64,000 nucleotides of DNA, from positions 892,678 through 956,677 of the forward strand of contig NZ_QICS01000001.1 of the NCBI RefSeq assembly GCF_003201285.1, written 5' to 3'. Positions 9,772 to 18,732 of this stretch are shown here, in pieces. The stretch is from Lachnotalea glycerini (GTDB taxonomy: Bacteria > Bacillota > Clostridia > Lachnospirales > Lachnospiraceae). The notes below the pieces were generated by a model. It was given only the letters and a program-made list of their open reading frames with translations. It had not been told where the DNA came from and did no database searches. Within the stretch, counting starts at the first letter, position 1. Every line of letters begins with the position of its first letter. Both the position numbers and the translations under genes were made by a program.

Positions 9772-9806
9772 TATCCCTCTTATTTCTAATCTTATATCAC
9801 AAAAAA

Positions 9807-9841
9807 TTTTATACGTTAACAACAAGGTCTTTCCTATGAAA
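9807..9841 (-). repeat. Dispersed repeat, copy A (35 bp)
   Basis: This 35-bp sequence is identical to 19445-19479. On the minus strand it begins TTTCATAGGAAAGACC directly after the U-tract of the icd terminator. It lacks the second inverted arm found in copy B, so it looks truncated. Shorter matches are at 42149-42164 and 53577-53590. Confidence 0.75.
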
Positions 9842-9845
9842 AAAA

Positions 9846-9875
9846 TAACGCCTGTACCATTTGGCACAAGCGTTA
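9846..9875 (-). terminator. Intrinsic terminator of icd
   Basis: On the minus strand: a 12-bp stem (arms 9863-9874 and 9847-9858, with two G-U pairs), a four-base loop AAAT and a run of T residues. It begins 13 bases beyond the icd stop codon. Confidence 0.9.
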
Positions 9876-9887
9876 CGAAAGTTTTAG

Positions 9888-11096
9888 CTAAAGCATTTCT
9901 TCTAAAGTAGTGCGTATTGCCTTAATAAAGTCCTCACTGTTTAAAACTACTGGATTTTCTATCGTGGTTATCAATGCTAAATCCTTTGTCATTTTACCTG
10001 CCTCAATTGTCTTAATGCTAGCTGCCTCAAGCTTATCAGCAAAATCAGACAAGGCTTGATTATGATCCATTTCACCGCGCTTTCTTAATGCTCCTGTCCA
10101 TGCAAATATCGTTGCAACAGAATTGGTAGAAGTCTCCTCACCCTTTAAATGCTTATAATAATGTCTTTGTACCGTTCCGTGAGCCGCTTCGTATTCATAG
10201 TAGCCATCCGGAGACACCAATACGGAGGTCATCATTGCAAGCGAGCCAAATGCAGAGGATATCATATCACTCATAACATCTCCGTCATAATTCTTGCAAG
10301 CCCAGATATAACCGCCTTCTGATTTCATCACCCTTGCAACCGCATCATCAATTAAAGTATAGAAATACTCAATTCCTGCTTCCTGAAAAGCTTTATCATA
10401 TTCTGCATCATATATTTCCTGAAAAATATCCTTAAACGTATGGTCATATTTCTTAGATATCGTATCCTTAGTAGCAAACCATAAATCCTGTTTCGTGTCT
10501 AATGCGAATTTAAAACAACTTCTTGCAAAGCTTTCGATGGAATCATTTAAGTTGTGCATTCCTTGAACAATACCTGTACTCTGAAACTCATGAATAAGCT
10601 CTCTTGTTTCACTTCCATCCAAAGCGGTAAATACAATTTCAGCTCTGCCTGCTCCCGGAATCTTCATCTCAGATCCTTTATATACATCACCATAGGCATG
10701 TCTTGCGATTGTAATTGGCTTCTTCCAATTTTTCACACAAGGTTCAATTCCTTTCACCACAATTGGTGCCCGAAATACAGTACCGTCTAAGATAGCTCTT
10801 ATCGTTCCATTTGGGCTTTTCCACATTTCCTTAAGAGAATATTCTTTCATTCTGGCACCATTGGGTGTAATTGTTGCGCATTTTACAGCAACTCCATATT
10901 TCTTAGTAGCCTCTGCTGAATCAACGGTTACCTGATCATTCGTCTCATTTCTGTACTCAAGCCCCAGATCATAATATTCTGTGTTCAGTTCGATAAATGG
11001 ATTTAACAATTCATCCTTTATTATCTGCCAAAGAATTCTTGTCATTTCATCTCCATCCATCTCTACAAGTGGTGTTGCCATTTTAATTTTCTCCAC
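9888..11096 (-). CDS. icd: NADP-dependent isocitrate dehydrogenase
   Basis: A 402-residue enzyme of the eukaryote-like dimeric NADP-IDH group (about 400-415 residues), oxidising isocitrate to 2-oxoglutarate and CO2. Visible marks are [17 protein letters not shown] at the N-terminus, the substrate loop [31 protein letters not shown] and [11 protein letters not shown] in the cofactor region. The start is GTG at 11094-11096 with AGGAGG upstream. It lies 22 bases after a GntR regulator gene, which itself follows a Re-citrate synthase gene, so this is the oxidative branch leading to glutamate. No aconitase gene is in the window. Confidence 0.97.
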   Translation of the reverse strand: MEKIKMATPLVEMDGDEMTRILWQIIKDELLNPFIELNTEYYDLGLEYRNETNDQVTVDSAEATKKYGVAVKCATITPNGARMKEYSLKEMWKSPNGTIRAILDGTVFRAPIVVKGIEPCVKNWKKPITIARHAYGDVYKGSEMKIPGAGRAEIVFTALDGSETRELIHEFQSTGIVQGMHNLNDSIESFARSCFKFALDTKQDLWFATKDTISKKYDHTFKDIFQEIYDAEYDKAFQEAGIEYFYTLIDDAVARVMKSEGGYIWACKNYDGDVMSDMISSAFGSLAMMTSVLVSPDGYYEYEAAHGTVQRHYYKHLKGEETSTNSVATIFAWTGALRKRGEMDHNQALSDFADKLEAASIKTIEAGKMTKDLALITTIENPVVLNSEDFIKAIRTTLEEML

Positions 11097-11118
11097 GCCA
11101 ATTTCCTCCTAGTATTCA

Positions 11119-11814
11119 TTATTCATCTGCTTGTTTTAAAATATTTTCCAATCCACAGTCACTTATGTTTTTAATTGTATTCATAATATGTTCATTAGCC
11201 AAAAATTCTGCTTTATCCGGATTTTTTTCTTTTAATGCTTCTACAATCTTTTTGTGTTCCTCATTAGTATTCACTATACGTGCATCCGAAGAAAGTGTTA
11301 TTTTTCTTACTCTTTGCACATAATGATGAAAATCAGAAAGCATATGATGCAATTGCTTGCTATTAGAAGCCTGATATAGAATTTCATGGAATTTATTATC
11401 AAGCTCTAATACCTGCTCATAATGCTTTTTCTTCGAATGAAACTCCGAAAGGTAAGAGATTTCCTCCAGCTCTTCCAACTGTTCCTTTGTAATATAATCG
11501 GTTGCCCATCTGGCACATAAGCCCTCAAGCAAAGAGCGGATACTATATATATCCTTTATATCCTTGGCAGTGATACCGGTTACATAAGCTCCTTTATTTG
11601 GAATAATATTAACTAAGCCTTCTAATTCAAGCTGTCTTAATGCTTCTCTTACTGGTGTTCTACTGACTCCTAAATCGCCAGCAATAGCAGTTTCCTTTAA
11701 TTCTTCATTTTGTTTGAATTTGCCTGCTAATATGTCCTCTCGTATTCGATTGAACACTCGACCGCGTAAGGAGTATTTGTCTGTAACTTCATTCTGAAGT
11801 TCATGATTACTCAA
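11119..11814 (-). CDS. GntR family (FCD subfamily) transcriptional regulator
   Basis: A 231-residue regulator: N-terminal winged helix (about 18-80, with LKETAIAGDLGVSRTPVREA) and an all-helical FCD ligand-binding domain (about 90-220). The TTG start (11812-11814) is set by AGGAGG eight bases upstream. It lies between the Re-citrate synthase and isocitrate dehydrogenase genes. FCD regulators commonly bind TTGTATACAA-like palindromes and respond to organic acids; exactly such a site sits over the promoter of the citrate synthase gene. A role as a citrate- or 2-oxoglutarate-responsive repressor of this cluster is inference. Confidence 0.93.
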   Translation of the reverse strand: MSNHELQNEVTDKYSLRGRVFNRIREDILAGKFKQNEELKETAIAGDLGVSRTPVREALRQLELEGLVNIIPNKGAYVTGITAKDIKDIYSIRSLLEGLCARWATDYITKEQLEELEEISYLSEFHSKKKHYEQVLELDNKFHEILYQASNSKQLHHMLSDFHHYVQRVRKITLSSDARIVNTNEEHKKIVEALKEKNPDKAEFLANEHIMNTIKNISDCGLENILKQADE

Positions 11815-11900
11815 GTCAAATTCCTCCTAAATTATTATATAATGTAAAAATTCTGTAATTTGGTCAATAAGAATCTTTATTATATAATATAAGATTTTCA

Positions 11901-13295
11901 TTATTTTTTCAATGAAATTCCTAATTTAATACAAGTTTCTGTAATAACATCAATTAATTCTTCATCCGTCAACACCGTTACACGTCCATCCTCGTATTCT
12001 TCGTCTACCCATTCCTTGACAATTTGAACCAATGGCGAATTTTTATCTACCTGTTTGTCTGCTGTTAATTTATAATATGTATTAATCCAATGAGCAATTC
12101 CTGCTAATCCCGATGTATTAGAAACTGCAACCAGTACAGGCCTGTTAAGAAATTTGTCCGTATCGAAAATATTATATATCTCTTCATTTTTCAAAAGTCC
12201 ATCCGCATGAATTCCAGCTCTGGTTACATTGAAATTTCGACCTACAAACGGAGTTCTTTCTGGTACCCGATAACCTATTTCCTTATCAAAATATTCTGCA
12301 AGCTCCGTAATTACTGTAGTGTCCATTCCATCAAGCGTACCTTTTAACTGTGCATATTCAAATACCATTGCTTCAATCGGGGTATTCCCCGTCCTCTCTC
12401 CGATACCAAATAAAGAACAATTGACACCACAAGCTCCATAAAGCCAAGCTGTTGTTGAATTTGTCACCGCTTTATAAAAGTCATTGTGTCCATGCCATTC
12501 AATCAGCTCTGAAGGAACACCGCCATGTGTGATTAATCCATAAATAATTCCCTGAACAGAACGTGGAATAACCGATCCCGCAAAATTTACACCATAACCC
12601 ATTGTATCACATGCTCTGATTTTGACAGGTATCTTATATTCTTCCATTAATTTCATAAGCTCCAGACAAAAAGGGATAACAAAACCAAAAATATCTGAAC
12701 GCGTGATATCCTCTAAATGACAGCGCGGACTGATACCTGTTTCAAGACATTCTCGGATAACACTTAAATAATGGTTCATAGCTTCTTTTCTGGTCATTTT
12801 CATTTTAAAGAAAATATGGTAGTCTGAGCAGCTTACTAAAATACCTGTTTCTTTCATTCCGATTTCTTTTACCAACTCAAAATCTTTTTTATTTGCCCGA
12901 ATCCAACTTGTTATTTCTGGGAATTGATAGCCTCTTTCCATGCACTTATATACCGCATCTCGATCCTTTTTACTATATAAGAAAAATTCACTCTGCCTGA
13001 TAATGCCCTTTGGTCCACCTAATCTGTGAAGATCATCGTATATTTTAACAATCTGCTCCGTTTTGTAAGGTGCTCTTGACTGCTGCCCATCTCGAAAGGT
13101 AGTATCTGTAATCCAAATCTCCTCCGGCATATTATGTGGCACGATCCTATCATTAAATGCAATTTTAGGTACTTCATCATATGGAAATAAATTTCTGTAC
13201 ACATTTGGTGTTTGTACATCTACAAGATTATAAATATGTTCCTCTAATTGAAGAAGATTTGTGTGATTGTTCATTTTTACCGGTCTGTTTTCCAT
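11901..13295 (-). CDS. Probable Re-citrate synthase (homocitrate synthase-like)
   Basis: A 464-residue member of the DRE-TIM metallolyase (isopropylmalate/homocitrate synthase) superfamily: WITDTTFRDGQQSRAPY holds the metal-binding Asp and the general Arg, and IEWHGHNDF the paired His metal ligands. The segments FPYDEVPKIAFNDR and GPKGIIRQSEFFLYS and the pairing with isocitrate dehydrogenase fit the Re-citrate synthase group known from Clostridium kluyveri, which makes citrate from acetyl-CoA and oxaloacetate in anaerobes lacking the usual enzyme. The ATG at 13293-13295 with AAAGGAG nine bases upstream is preferred to a TTG eight codons earlier. A plain homocitrate or citramalate synthase cannot be excluded. 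Confidence 0.82.
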   Translation of the reverse strand: MENRPVKMNNHTNLLQLEEHIYNLVDVQTPNVYRNLFPYDEVPKIAFNDRIVPHNMPEEIWITDTTFRDGQQSRAPYKTEQIVKIYDDLHRLGGPKGIIRQSEFFLYSKKDRDAVYKCMERGYQFPEITSWIRANKKDFELVKEIGMKETGILVSCSDYHIFFKMKMTRKEAMNHYLSVIRECLETGISPRCHLEDITRSDIFGFVIPFCLELMKLMEEYKIPVKIRACDTMGYGVNFAGSVIPRSVQGIIYGLITHGGVPSELIEWHGHNDFYKAVTNSTTAWLYGACGVNCSLFGIGERTGNTPIEAMVFEYAQLKGTLDGMDTTVITELAEYFDKEIGYRVPERTPFVGRNFNVTRAGIHADGLLKNEEIYNIFDTDKFLNRPVLVAVSNTSGLAGIAHWINTYYKLTADKQVDKNSPLVQIVKEWVDEEYEDGRVTVLTDEELIDVITETCIKLGISLKK

Positions 13296-13384
13296 ATATT
13301 TTACTCCTTTTCTTTTCAATCTATGCAGCAGTTGTACATAGCCTATTGCAAAATTGCAATTAACTTTTCACGTTAACGCAAAAC

Positions 13385-13420
13385 AGCTACGGTATTATTG
13401 TATACAATAATACCGTAGCT
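13385..13420. promoter_or_regulatory. Perfect 36-bp palindrome, likely GntR operator
   Basis: Each half is 18 bases; the centre is TTGTATACAA at 13398-13407, the core expected for FadR/FCD-type GntR regulators such as the one encoded downstream. It fills the spacer and covers the -10 of the promoter at 13397-13426, a repressor arrangement. The same sequence could also fold as a hairpin at the end of the upstream signalling operon, but the following T-run is poor (GTTTTG). Confidence 0.7.
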
Positions 13421-13426
13421 TGTCAA
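13397..13426 (-). promoter_or_regulatory. Sigma-A promoter of the citrate synthase gene
   Basis: Minus strand: -35 TTGACA (13421-13426), 18-base spacer, -10 TACAAT (13397-13402). The predicted start near 13390 leaves a leader of about 95 bases. It overlaps the operator palindrome almost fully. Confidence 0.75.
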
Positions 13427-13451
13427 GCAATAATTTATACCCGCCTTTAAA

Positions 13452-14519
13452 TTAAATATTTTCTTCCTCACCTAATAACGAGTGCAGTATACTGCTTGCT
13501 TTCTCATACTCTAATTCTTCCAGCAATTCTGTAGCCTCATGGATATATTGTTCTTGTTGAGTTGTTAATTGATATCGTTTCAATATGTGAAGCTTATCCA
13601 ATGCCATATCCTTGTCGTAATTATCAATAAGCTCAATTATTTCCATTACTTCTACCATTTGAAGTGTCTTATTAATATGAGTGAGAGGCTTTTCATTCCA
13701 TTTTTCCCTCATAATTACACTTTGAATATTATAAACTAATGTATCGTAATCTTTTACGAATTCTTGAAAATCACAATTAATAAATTGAATATCTTTTTTT
13801 TGTGCCGCCAGCTCATGCCGCTTGGCTCTTAAGGAAAAATAATCAGCCCCTATGCCTGCTGCTACTCCCTTTAATCCGTGCGCTATAATCGCATATCTTT
13901 TCCAATCTTTCTTTTCCTTAAAGTCATTGATTTGTTGCTTACATTCTTTGGCTTCCTTGCATACACTTTTTAAAATATTTACATAGCAATCTATATCCCA
14001 GTTAGAATATTGTAGTCCAAGCTTTGTATCAATCCCCTTTACTTGAAAGGTATAAATCGGATATGCATTTATATCATCTACTTCTTCCATACTAACTTTA
14101 TCACCGGAAATATACTTTAATAAACAATTATTTAATAGATTTCGATCAATGGGCTTTCTCATATAATCACTAAAACCTTGTTCTATAAATATCTTCTTTG
14201 CATCTTTATCATCATTTGCTGACAAAGCTATCACCGGTAGTTTTTTACAATAAGTATCTGGAAGCTTTCTTATTTTTCTTAAAGTTTCATAGCCGTCCAT
14301 TTCAGGCATTATTTGATCCATAAAAATTAAATCAAATTTTATTTTAGCCTCTTTTATAATTGCTAAGCAATCAAAACCACTTATAGCTGTAGTAACTTTG
14401 ATCCCATAATATGATAATATTGTAGACAAGATTTGCAAATTAATATCATTATCATCTACAATTAAAATGTTAGCATTTGTTACTTTTATTCTATAAGATT
14501 TAAAATTCTTTTTATCCAT
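13452..14519 (-). CDS. Receiver plus HPt phosphorelay protein
   Basis: A 355-residue protein with a receiver domain (about 15-140; acidic residues LIVDDN, phospho-acceptor Asp68 in FMDQIMPEMDG, conserved Lys in RKPID) and an HPt domain (about 165-270; phospho-His214 in IIAHGLKGVAAG), then a helical C-terminal region. It has no DNA-binding domain, so it relays phosphate rather than acting on promoters. The ATG at 14517-14519 is preferred to a TTG inside the upstream gene. It is third in an operon with the hybrid kinase, whose receiver it could discharge. Confidence 0.9.
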   Translation of the reverse strand: MDKKNFKSYRIKVTNANILIVDDNDINLQILSTILSYYGIKVTTAISGFDCLAIIKEAKIKFDLIFMDQIMPEMDGYETLRKIRKLPDTYCKKLPVIALSANDDKDAKKIFIEQGFSDYMRKPIDRNLLNNCLLKYISGDKVSMEEVDDINAYPIYTFQVKGIDTKLGLQYSNWDIDCYVNILKSVCKEAKECKQQINDFKEKKDWKRYAIIAHGLKGVAAGIGADYFSLRAKRHELAAQKKDIQFINCDFQEFVKDYDTLVYNIQSVIMREKWNEKPLTHINKTLQMVEVMEIIELIDNYDKDMALDKLHILKRYQLTTQQEQYIHEATELLEELEYEKASSILHSLLGEEENI

Positions 14520-14553
14520 AGCCTTTTTATCCTTTCGTAAAGTACAAAGCTGC

Positions 14554-15420
14554 CTATACCTTATCAAAAAACTGATTCAGATAAGAGTTGATTATTTCAG
14601 GCTTTTCAAGCAATAACATATGACCAGCATCCTCTACAATGGTATAATTAAATCCACTCTGAATTACCTGATTGATTAACTCCAGATTATCATCAATTCC
14701 TCTTTCTCCAAATAAAAATAAGATTTTATCCTTAAGTTGTTTAAGCTCAAATATCTTATAATTTTCTAACCTGTGGTATTTCATGATGCAGGGATTATAC
14801 GCTTTCGACAATAGCAAGAAATGAAAGAAAATTTCCCTTTGCCGGCTAACAACATTTTGATCTGTTTTAACATGTCTTATTAATTTCTTCAAAAGAAATT
14901 CTTTGGAAGAAATTCTACTTTCAAAACCAAAGAAAGGAAGAATGGTATTAAATCTGTTTAACTTCAATCCTCCTTCTATACTAACTGCTTTTATAATATC
15001 CGGATTATATACCATATAATTAAGCAGGATATCTGCCCCCATCCCAACACCTATCGCATAACACTTTTCAATATTAAGCTCCATTAAAACAGAGTCCAGC
15101 CATGCATGGTGATTCAAATCATTAAAATATCTCTTTCCGGGAATACTCTTTCCAGGGCTTCCCAGTATATCAATTAAAACACAATAATATTCTTTACTAA
15201 GCTCAGTAATATTAGCAGACCACATGATGGAAGAGTTGGCTGATGCGTCGTGTAGCATAATCAGTGGCATGCTTTGTTTATCTCCTGCCAATATGACATG
15301 TGTGTTCCCAAATTTATTTATTACGATTGTTTCCTCATATGGCATACCCCAATTTCTAAGATTTTTATCATATTCTTGATATATCTTTTCCTCTAAAACC
15401 GTACTTTTTATTGGCTTCAT
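14554..15420 (-). CDS. Alpha/beta-hydrolase fold protein lacking the nucleophile
   Basis: A 288-residue single-domain alpha/beta-hydrolase by pattern: LIMLHDASANSSIMW near the oxyanion strand, the elbow YAIGVGMGADILL (121-133) and DAGHMLLLEKP with His267. The elbow normally reads GxSxG; here residue 126 is Gly (codon GGG at 15043-15045), so the nucleophile is missing, and the usual acid position (GERG, 238-241) also lacks Asp, though Asp243-244 follow. It sits between a PAS-bearing hybrid kinase and a receiver-HPt protein with 10-34 base gaps. This recalls RsbQ, the hydrolase partner of PAS-domain RsbP, but a purely ligand-binding role is inference. Confidence 0.8.
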   Translation of the reverse strand: MKPIKSTVLEEKIYQEYDKNLRNWGMPYEETIVINKFGNTHVILAGDKQSMPLIMLHDASANSSIMWSANITELSKEYYCVLIDILGSPGKSIPGKRYFNDLNHHAWLDSVLMELNIEKCYAIGVGMGADILLNYMVYNPDIIKAVSIEGGLKLNRFNTILPFFGFESRISSKEFLLKKLIRHVKTDQNVVSRQREIFFHFLLLSKAYNPCIMKYHRLENYKIFELKQLKDKILFLFGERGIDDNLELINQVIQSGFNYTIVEDAGHMLLLEKPEIINSYLNQFFDKV

Positions 15421-15430
15421 ATTGCTCCCA

Positions 15431-18400
15431 TTATCCTGTCTTATTCTCTTCTGCGCTATTTCTGCATTTAATTGCTTTGTTCACCATTTCGTATAGGTAT
15501 TTGATTTCTATCGGCTTACTAATATGTCCATCCATTCCACTGTCCATAGACTTTTTAGTGTCTTCATCAAATGCATTTGCCGTTGTAGCTATAATCGGAA
15601 CGGTTCTTGCATCCTCTTTCTCTGAAGTGCGAATCAGCTTCGTAGCCTCTAATCCATTCATAACAGGCATCCGAATATCCATTAGGATAAGATCATAATA
15701 TTTAACAGGATTTTTTTTAAAGCTTTCTACTGCCTCCTGTCCATTTTTAGCTTCTTCCACAATACAGCCCGTCATCTCTAATAAAGACTTTTCAATTTCC
15801 ATATTTAAGCTATTATCTTCAACCACTAAAACACGCTTACCTCCAAAATCAAAAGTCTCCTCTTCTTCATTTGTACTATTTTCCTTTTTATTGATATCTT
15901 CAGTATTTCCAAGACTAAAGTTAATGGTAAAAAAGAATTCTGAGCCACTTTTGTATTTACTCTTAACCTCAAGATTTCCTCCCATCTTACGTACCAGATT
16001 ACTTGATATAGATAAGCCCAATCCAGTTCCTCCATATTCCTTTGCAATATTACTGTCAGCCTGTTCAAAGGAATTAAAAATACGTTTTACATTCTCTTTG
16101 CTAATTCCAATGCCTGAATCTTTCACACTAAATCGTATCACAGCGCTATCTTCTTCCTGCACTAGCTGTTCAATTCTAAATAATATATAACCTCTTTCTT
16201 CGGTAAATTTTACAGCGTTGCCTAAAATATTAATTAACACTTGGCTGAGTCTTAACTCATCTCCTATTAGAATACTGTTATCATACTTTTCTTCAATAGT
16301 AAAATGAATTTTTTTTGCATCAACCTGAGACTGCATAATTACTTCTATTTCTTCTACCAATTTCTTCAAATCAAAGCTCTGATTTAAAATAACCATTTTA
16401 CCACTCTCTATTTTAGACATATCCAAAATATCGTTTACAAGTGAAATTAAATATTTAGTTGAATAGTCAATTTTATTCAAACATTCTTCAACCTTCGACC
16501 TATCCTCAATTACACTTTTTGCAATGCTTGTCATACCAGTAATAGCATTCATAGGAGTTCTGATTTCATGAGACATTCGGGAAAGAAAATCCGTTTTTGC
16601 CTGACTTACACTATCTGCTTTTATTTTTAAAGTATAGGTTGATATTACTTTAGAAATCTCTTTTAATAGGCGCTTCATATCCTCCGACCAAATAAAATCA
16701 TCAGCATTCTTTTCAAAACATACAGAACCTCGGTAAATACCTTTTTCATATATTGGACTATGAATACACGATTTTAAACTATACAGACCATTCTTTGTCT
16801 CACCTGTGTTAGTACTGTCATACATGCTTTCAAACTGTGAATACATTTCCTTGCTTAAATAATAGGTGTTTCCTATTGTTGAATAGTATTCATCGTCAGA
16901 CCATTGGTAAGTATATTGCAGGCTCAGGTAATCTACATCTATTTCAGTTACCGATACCCTGTCAAGATGATAGAGCTTTCCAATTCTCGAAAGCAGCAAA
17001 TTAATACCACTTGGCAAATCTTTTGTTTTTTCCAGTAGAGCAAATGCAAATGTAATAATATCTTGTTCCATATCATTACTATTTTCTTTGATTTCATGCA
17101 CTAAGTGCTTACTTAGATATTCTTCCTTTGTTTCCTTATTCACAATACTCATCGTATCGTAGTAGCAACTGTATTTCCCCATATTTACCTGCTTTGCATA
17201 TTCTAATGCCATGATTGCGTTATTATGCAATTCTTCATAATCACTAGTCTGCTTTGTTCCAGCTATACCAATACTGCAAGACATTTTAATGTCCTTATTT
17301 TCTCCGCAATAAATCTTTTTAACACTTTCACATAATGTATCCGCGACAGCGAAACTTTGCTTTCTATTGGTGTTCGTAAGAAAAATTAATATTTCGTCTC
17401 CTCCGAAACGAACCAAAATATCTTCAGGCTTTGTTACCTTTCGAATAATTTCGGTTACCTCTTTTAATAATGTGTTGCCAAACATTACTCCATATGTATC
17501 ATTAATCAATGCAAAATTATCCATATCAAGAACAAATAAAACACATTCTTCCCCATCACTTTTTTCTTTGAGATATTGGCGTATTAAATTTTGACCATAT
17601 TTGTTACTGTAAAAATTTGTTAATGCATCCTTATCAATTGCATTTTTTATTCTTTTTTCTAATTCTTTAATTTTAAACTCACTGATATCAATATACACAA
17701 CCTGTATAATTTCAAGTTGATCCTCATTTAGCAAACGGCTTGCCTCGGCATGTATCCATTTTATTTTATTTCCCTTTGTAATAATTCTGTATTCTACTTT
17801 TTTGGTTTTATTGAGTTGAATACTTTTCATTGTATGATTCATATATGCATAATCGTCTTTATGTATAATATGTACAATACGATTTTGAAATTCTTTAGCA
17901 AACTCCTCTCTTGTATATCCAAACAACTCAAAAGTAGCATCATTTGCATTTAATATCCTCATTCCATCCTCTTCTATATATTGAACAACTCCACTAGGTA
18001 TGGTTTGATAAATTGACTGCAAAAATCTAGACTGGCTTTCCACCTGTTCGCATAATTTTTTATCTTGCAGAAGTTTTTTAAATGCCATCAAATGATTGGC
18101 CTGATCTACTAAAACACTCGATACTATGTGTTTTCCCTCTGCTGAAATTGCAGATTTCCCCTTATCTATAACCCAAATATAATCTTTGTTTTTTTTCATG
18201 ATTCTGTATTTTATCTCATATTTGTGATTTAATTGAATTTGGTCATAAATGGTTTTTTCAACACGTTCCCGATCTGCTTCATGAATTATATTAATAGCCA
18301 ATCCATTTGTTTCCTGTAAAAATTCCTTGCTTGTATACCCTAAAAAATTCAATAACTGTAAATCAATAAACTGTAAAGGAAAGCCTTTCTCTAAATATCT

Positions 18401-18565
18401 ACCCATTAATCCCCAGTAATCATTATTATCAAGTATTTTTATCATCTCATTATTGTTATTGTTAAAATCGCACATTCTAAGACATTGCAAAATATTAGTT
18501 GTACAATTTTGTAAATTATCAGAAATTAAAGTATCCAAACCTGATATGTGATTTAATCTTTCCAA
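15431..18565 (-). CDS. PAS-PAS-GGDEF-GAF hybrid histidine kinase
   Basis: About 1044 residues, without clear membrane segments. Order: PAS (about 45-160), PAS (180-300), GGDEF-type domain (310-465; motif RFGGDEILIF near 387, with Ile replacing the last Phe), a GAF-like region (495-645), HisKA with phospho-His near 665 (MSHEIRTPMNAI), HATPase_c (765-890) and a C-terminal receiver with Asp near 962 (LILMDIRMPVMNG). A TTG at 18563-18565, six bases after GGGGGAG, is a better start than the ATG seven codons upstream, which has no ribosome binding site. It heads an operon with the hydrolase-like and receiver-HPt genes. Whether the GGDEF part makes c-di-GMP is unclear. Confidence 0.92.
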   Translation of the reverse strand: MERLNHISGLDTLISDNLQNCTTNILQCLRMCDFNNNNNEMIKILDNNDYWGLMGRYLEKGFPLQFIDLQLLNFLGYTSKEFLQETNGLAINIIHEADRERVEKTIYDQIQLNHKYEIKYRIMKKNKDYIWVIDKGKSAISAEGKHIVSSVLVDQANHLMAFKKLLQDKKLCEQVESQSRFLQSIYQTIPSGVVQYIEEDGMRILNANDATFELFGYTREEFAKEFQNRIVHIIHKDDYAYMNHTMKSIQLNKTKKVEYRIITKGNKIKWIHAEASRLLNEDQLEIIQVVYIDISEFKIKELEKRIKNAIDKDALTNFYSNKYGQNLIRQYLKEKSDGEECVLFVLDMDNFALINDTYGVMFGNTLLKEVTEIIRKVTKPEDILVRFGGDEILIFLTNTNRKQSFAVADTLCESVKKIYCGENKDIKMSCSIGIAGTKQTSDYEELHNNAIMALEYAKQVNMGKYSCYYDTMSIVNKETKEEYLSKHLVHEIKENSNDMEQDIITFAFALLEKTKDLPSGINLLLSRIGKLYHLDRVSVTEIDVDYLSLQYTYQWSDDEYYSTIGNTYYLSKEMYSQFESMYDSTNTGETKNGLYSLKSCIHSPIYEKGIYRGSVCFEKNADDFIWSEDMKRLLKEISKVISTYTLKIKADSVSQAKTDFLSRMSHEIRTPMNAITGMTSIAKSVIEDRSKVEECLNKIDYSTKYLISLVNDILDMSKIESGKMVILNQSFDLKKLVEEIEVIMQSQVDAKKIHFTIEEKYDNSILIGDELRLSQVLINILGNAVKFTEERGYILFRIEQLVQEEDSAVIRFSVKDSGIGISKENVKRIFNSFEQADSNIAKEYGGTGLGLSISSNLVRKMGGNLEVKSKYKSGSEFFFTINFSLGNTEDINKKENSTNEEEETFDFGGKRVLVVEDNSLNMEIEKSLLEMTGCIVEEAKNGQEAVESFKKNPVKYYDLILMDIRMPVMNGLEATKLIRTSEKEDARTVPIIATTANAFDEDTKKSMDSGMDGHISKPIEIKYLYEMVNKAIKCRNSAEENKTG

Positions 18566-18732
18566 CCTGTACTCCCCCACATTCATGTTTTATCAATTTG
18601 TTAATAGATATATCAATATTAACTTTTTTCATAGAACATGTAAATAATTTTATGGTATTTCAAGTGATTTTTTTAAATATTTATAAAATTTTAATAATTA
18701 TTCTTACAAAAAAACTCATTTCTCCTTATTTG

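Noticed and set aside
9772-9867. 32-residue N-terminal extension of the first MATE protein
   Set aside because: It would run through the icd terminator and repeat copy A, and the start at 9769-9771 has its own ribosome binding site.
14520-14567. Upstream TTG start for the receiver-HPt protein inside the hydrolase gene
   Set aside because: The 16 extra residues precede the domain and overlap the upstream coding region; the ATG at 14517-14519 fits better.
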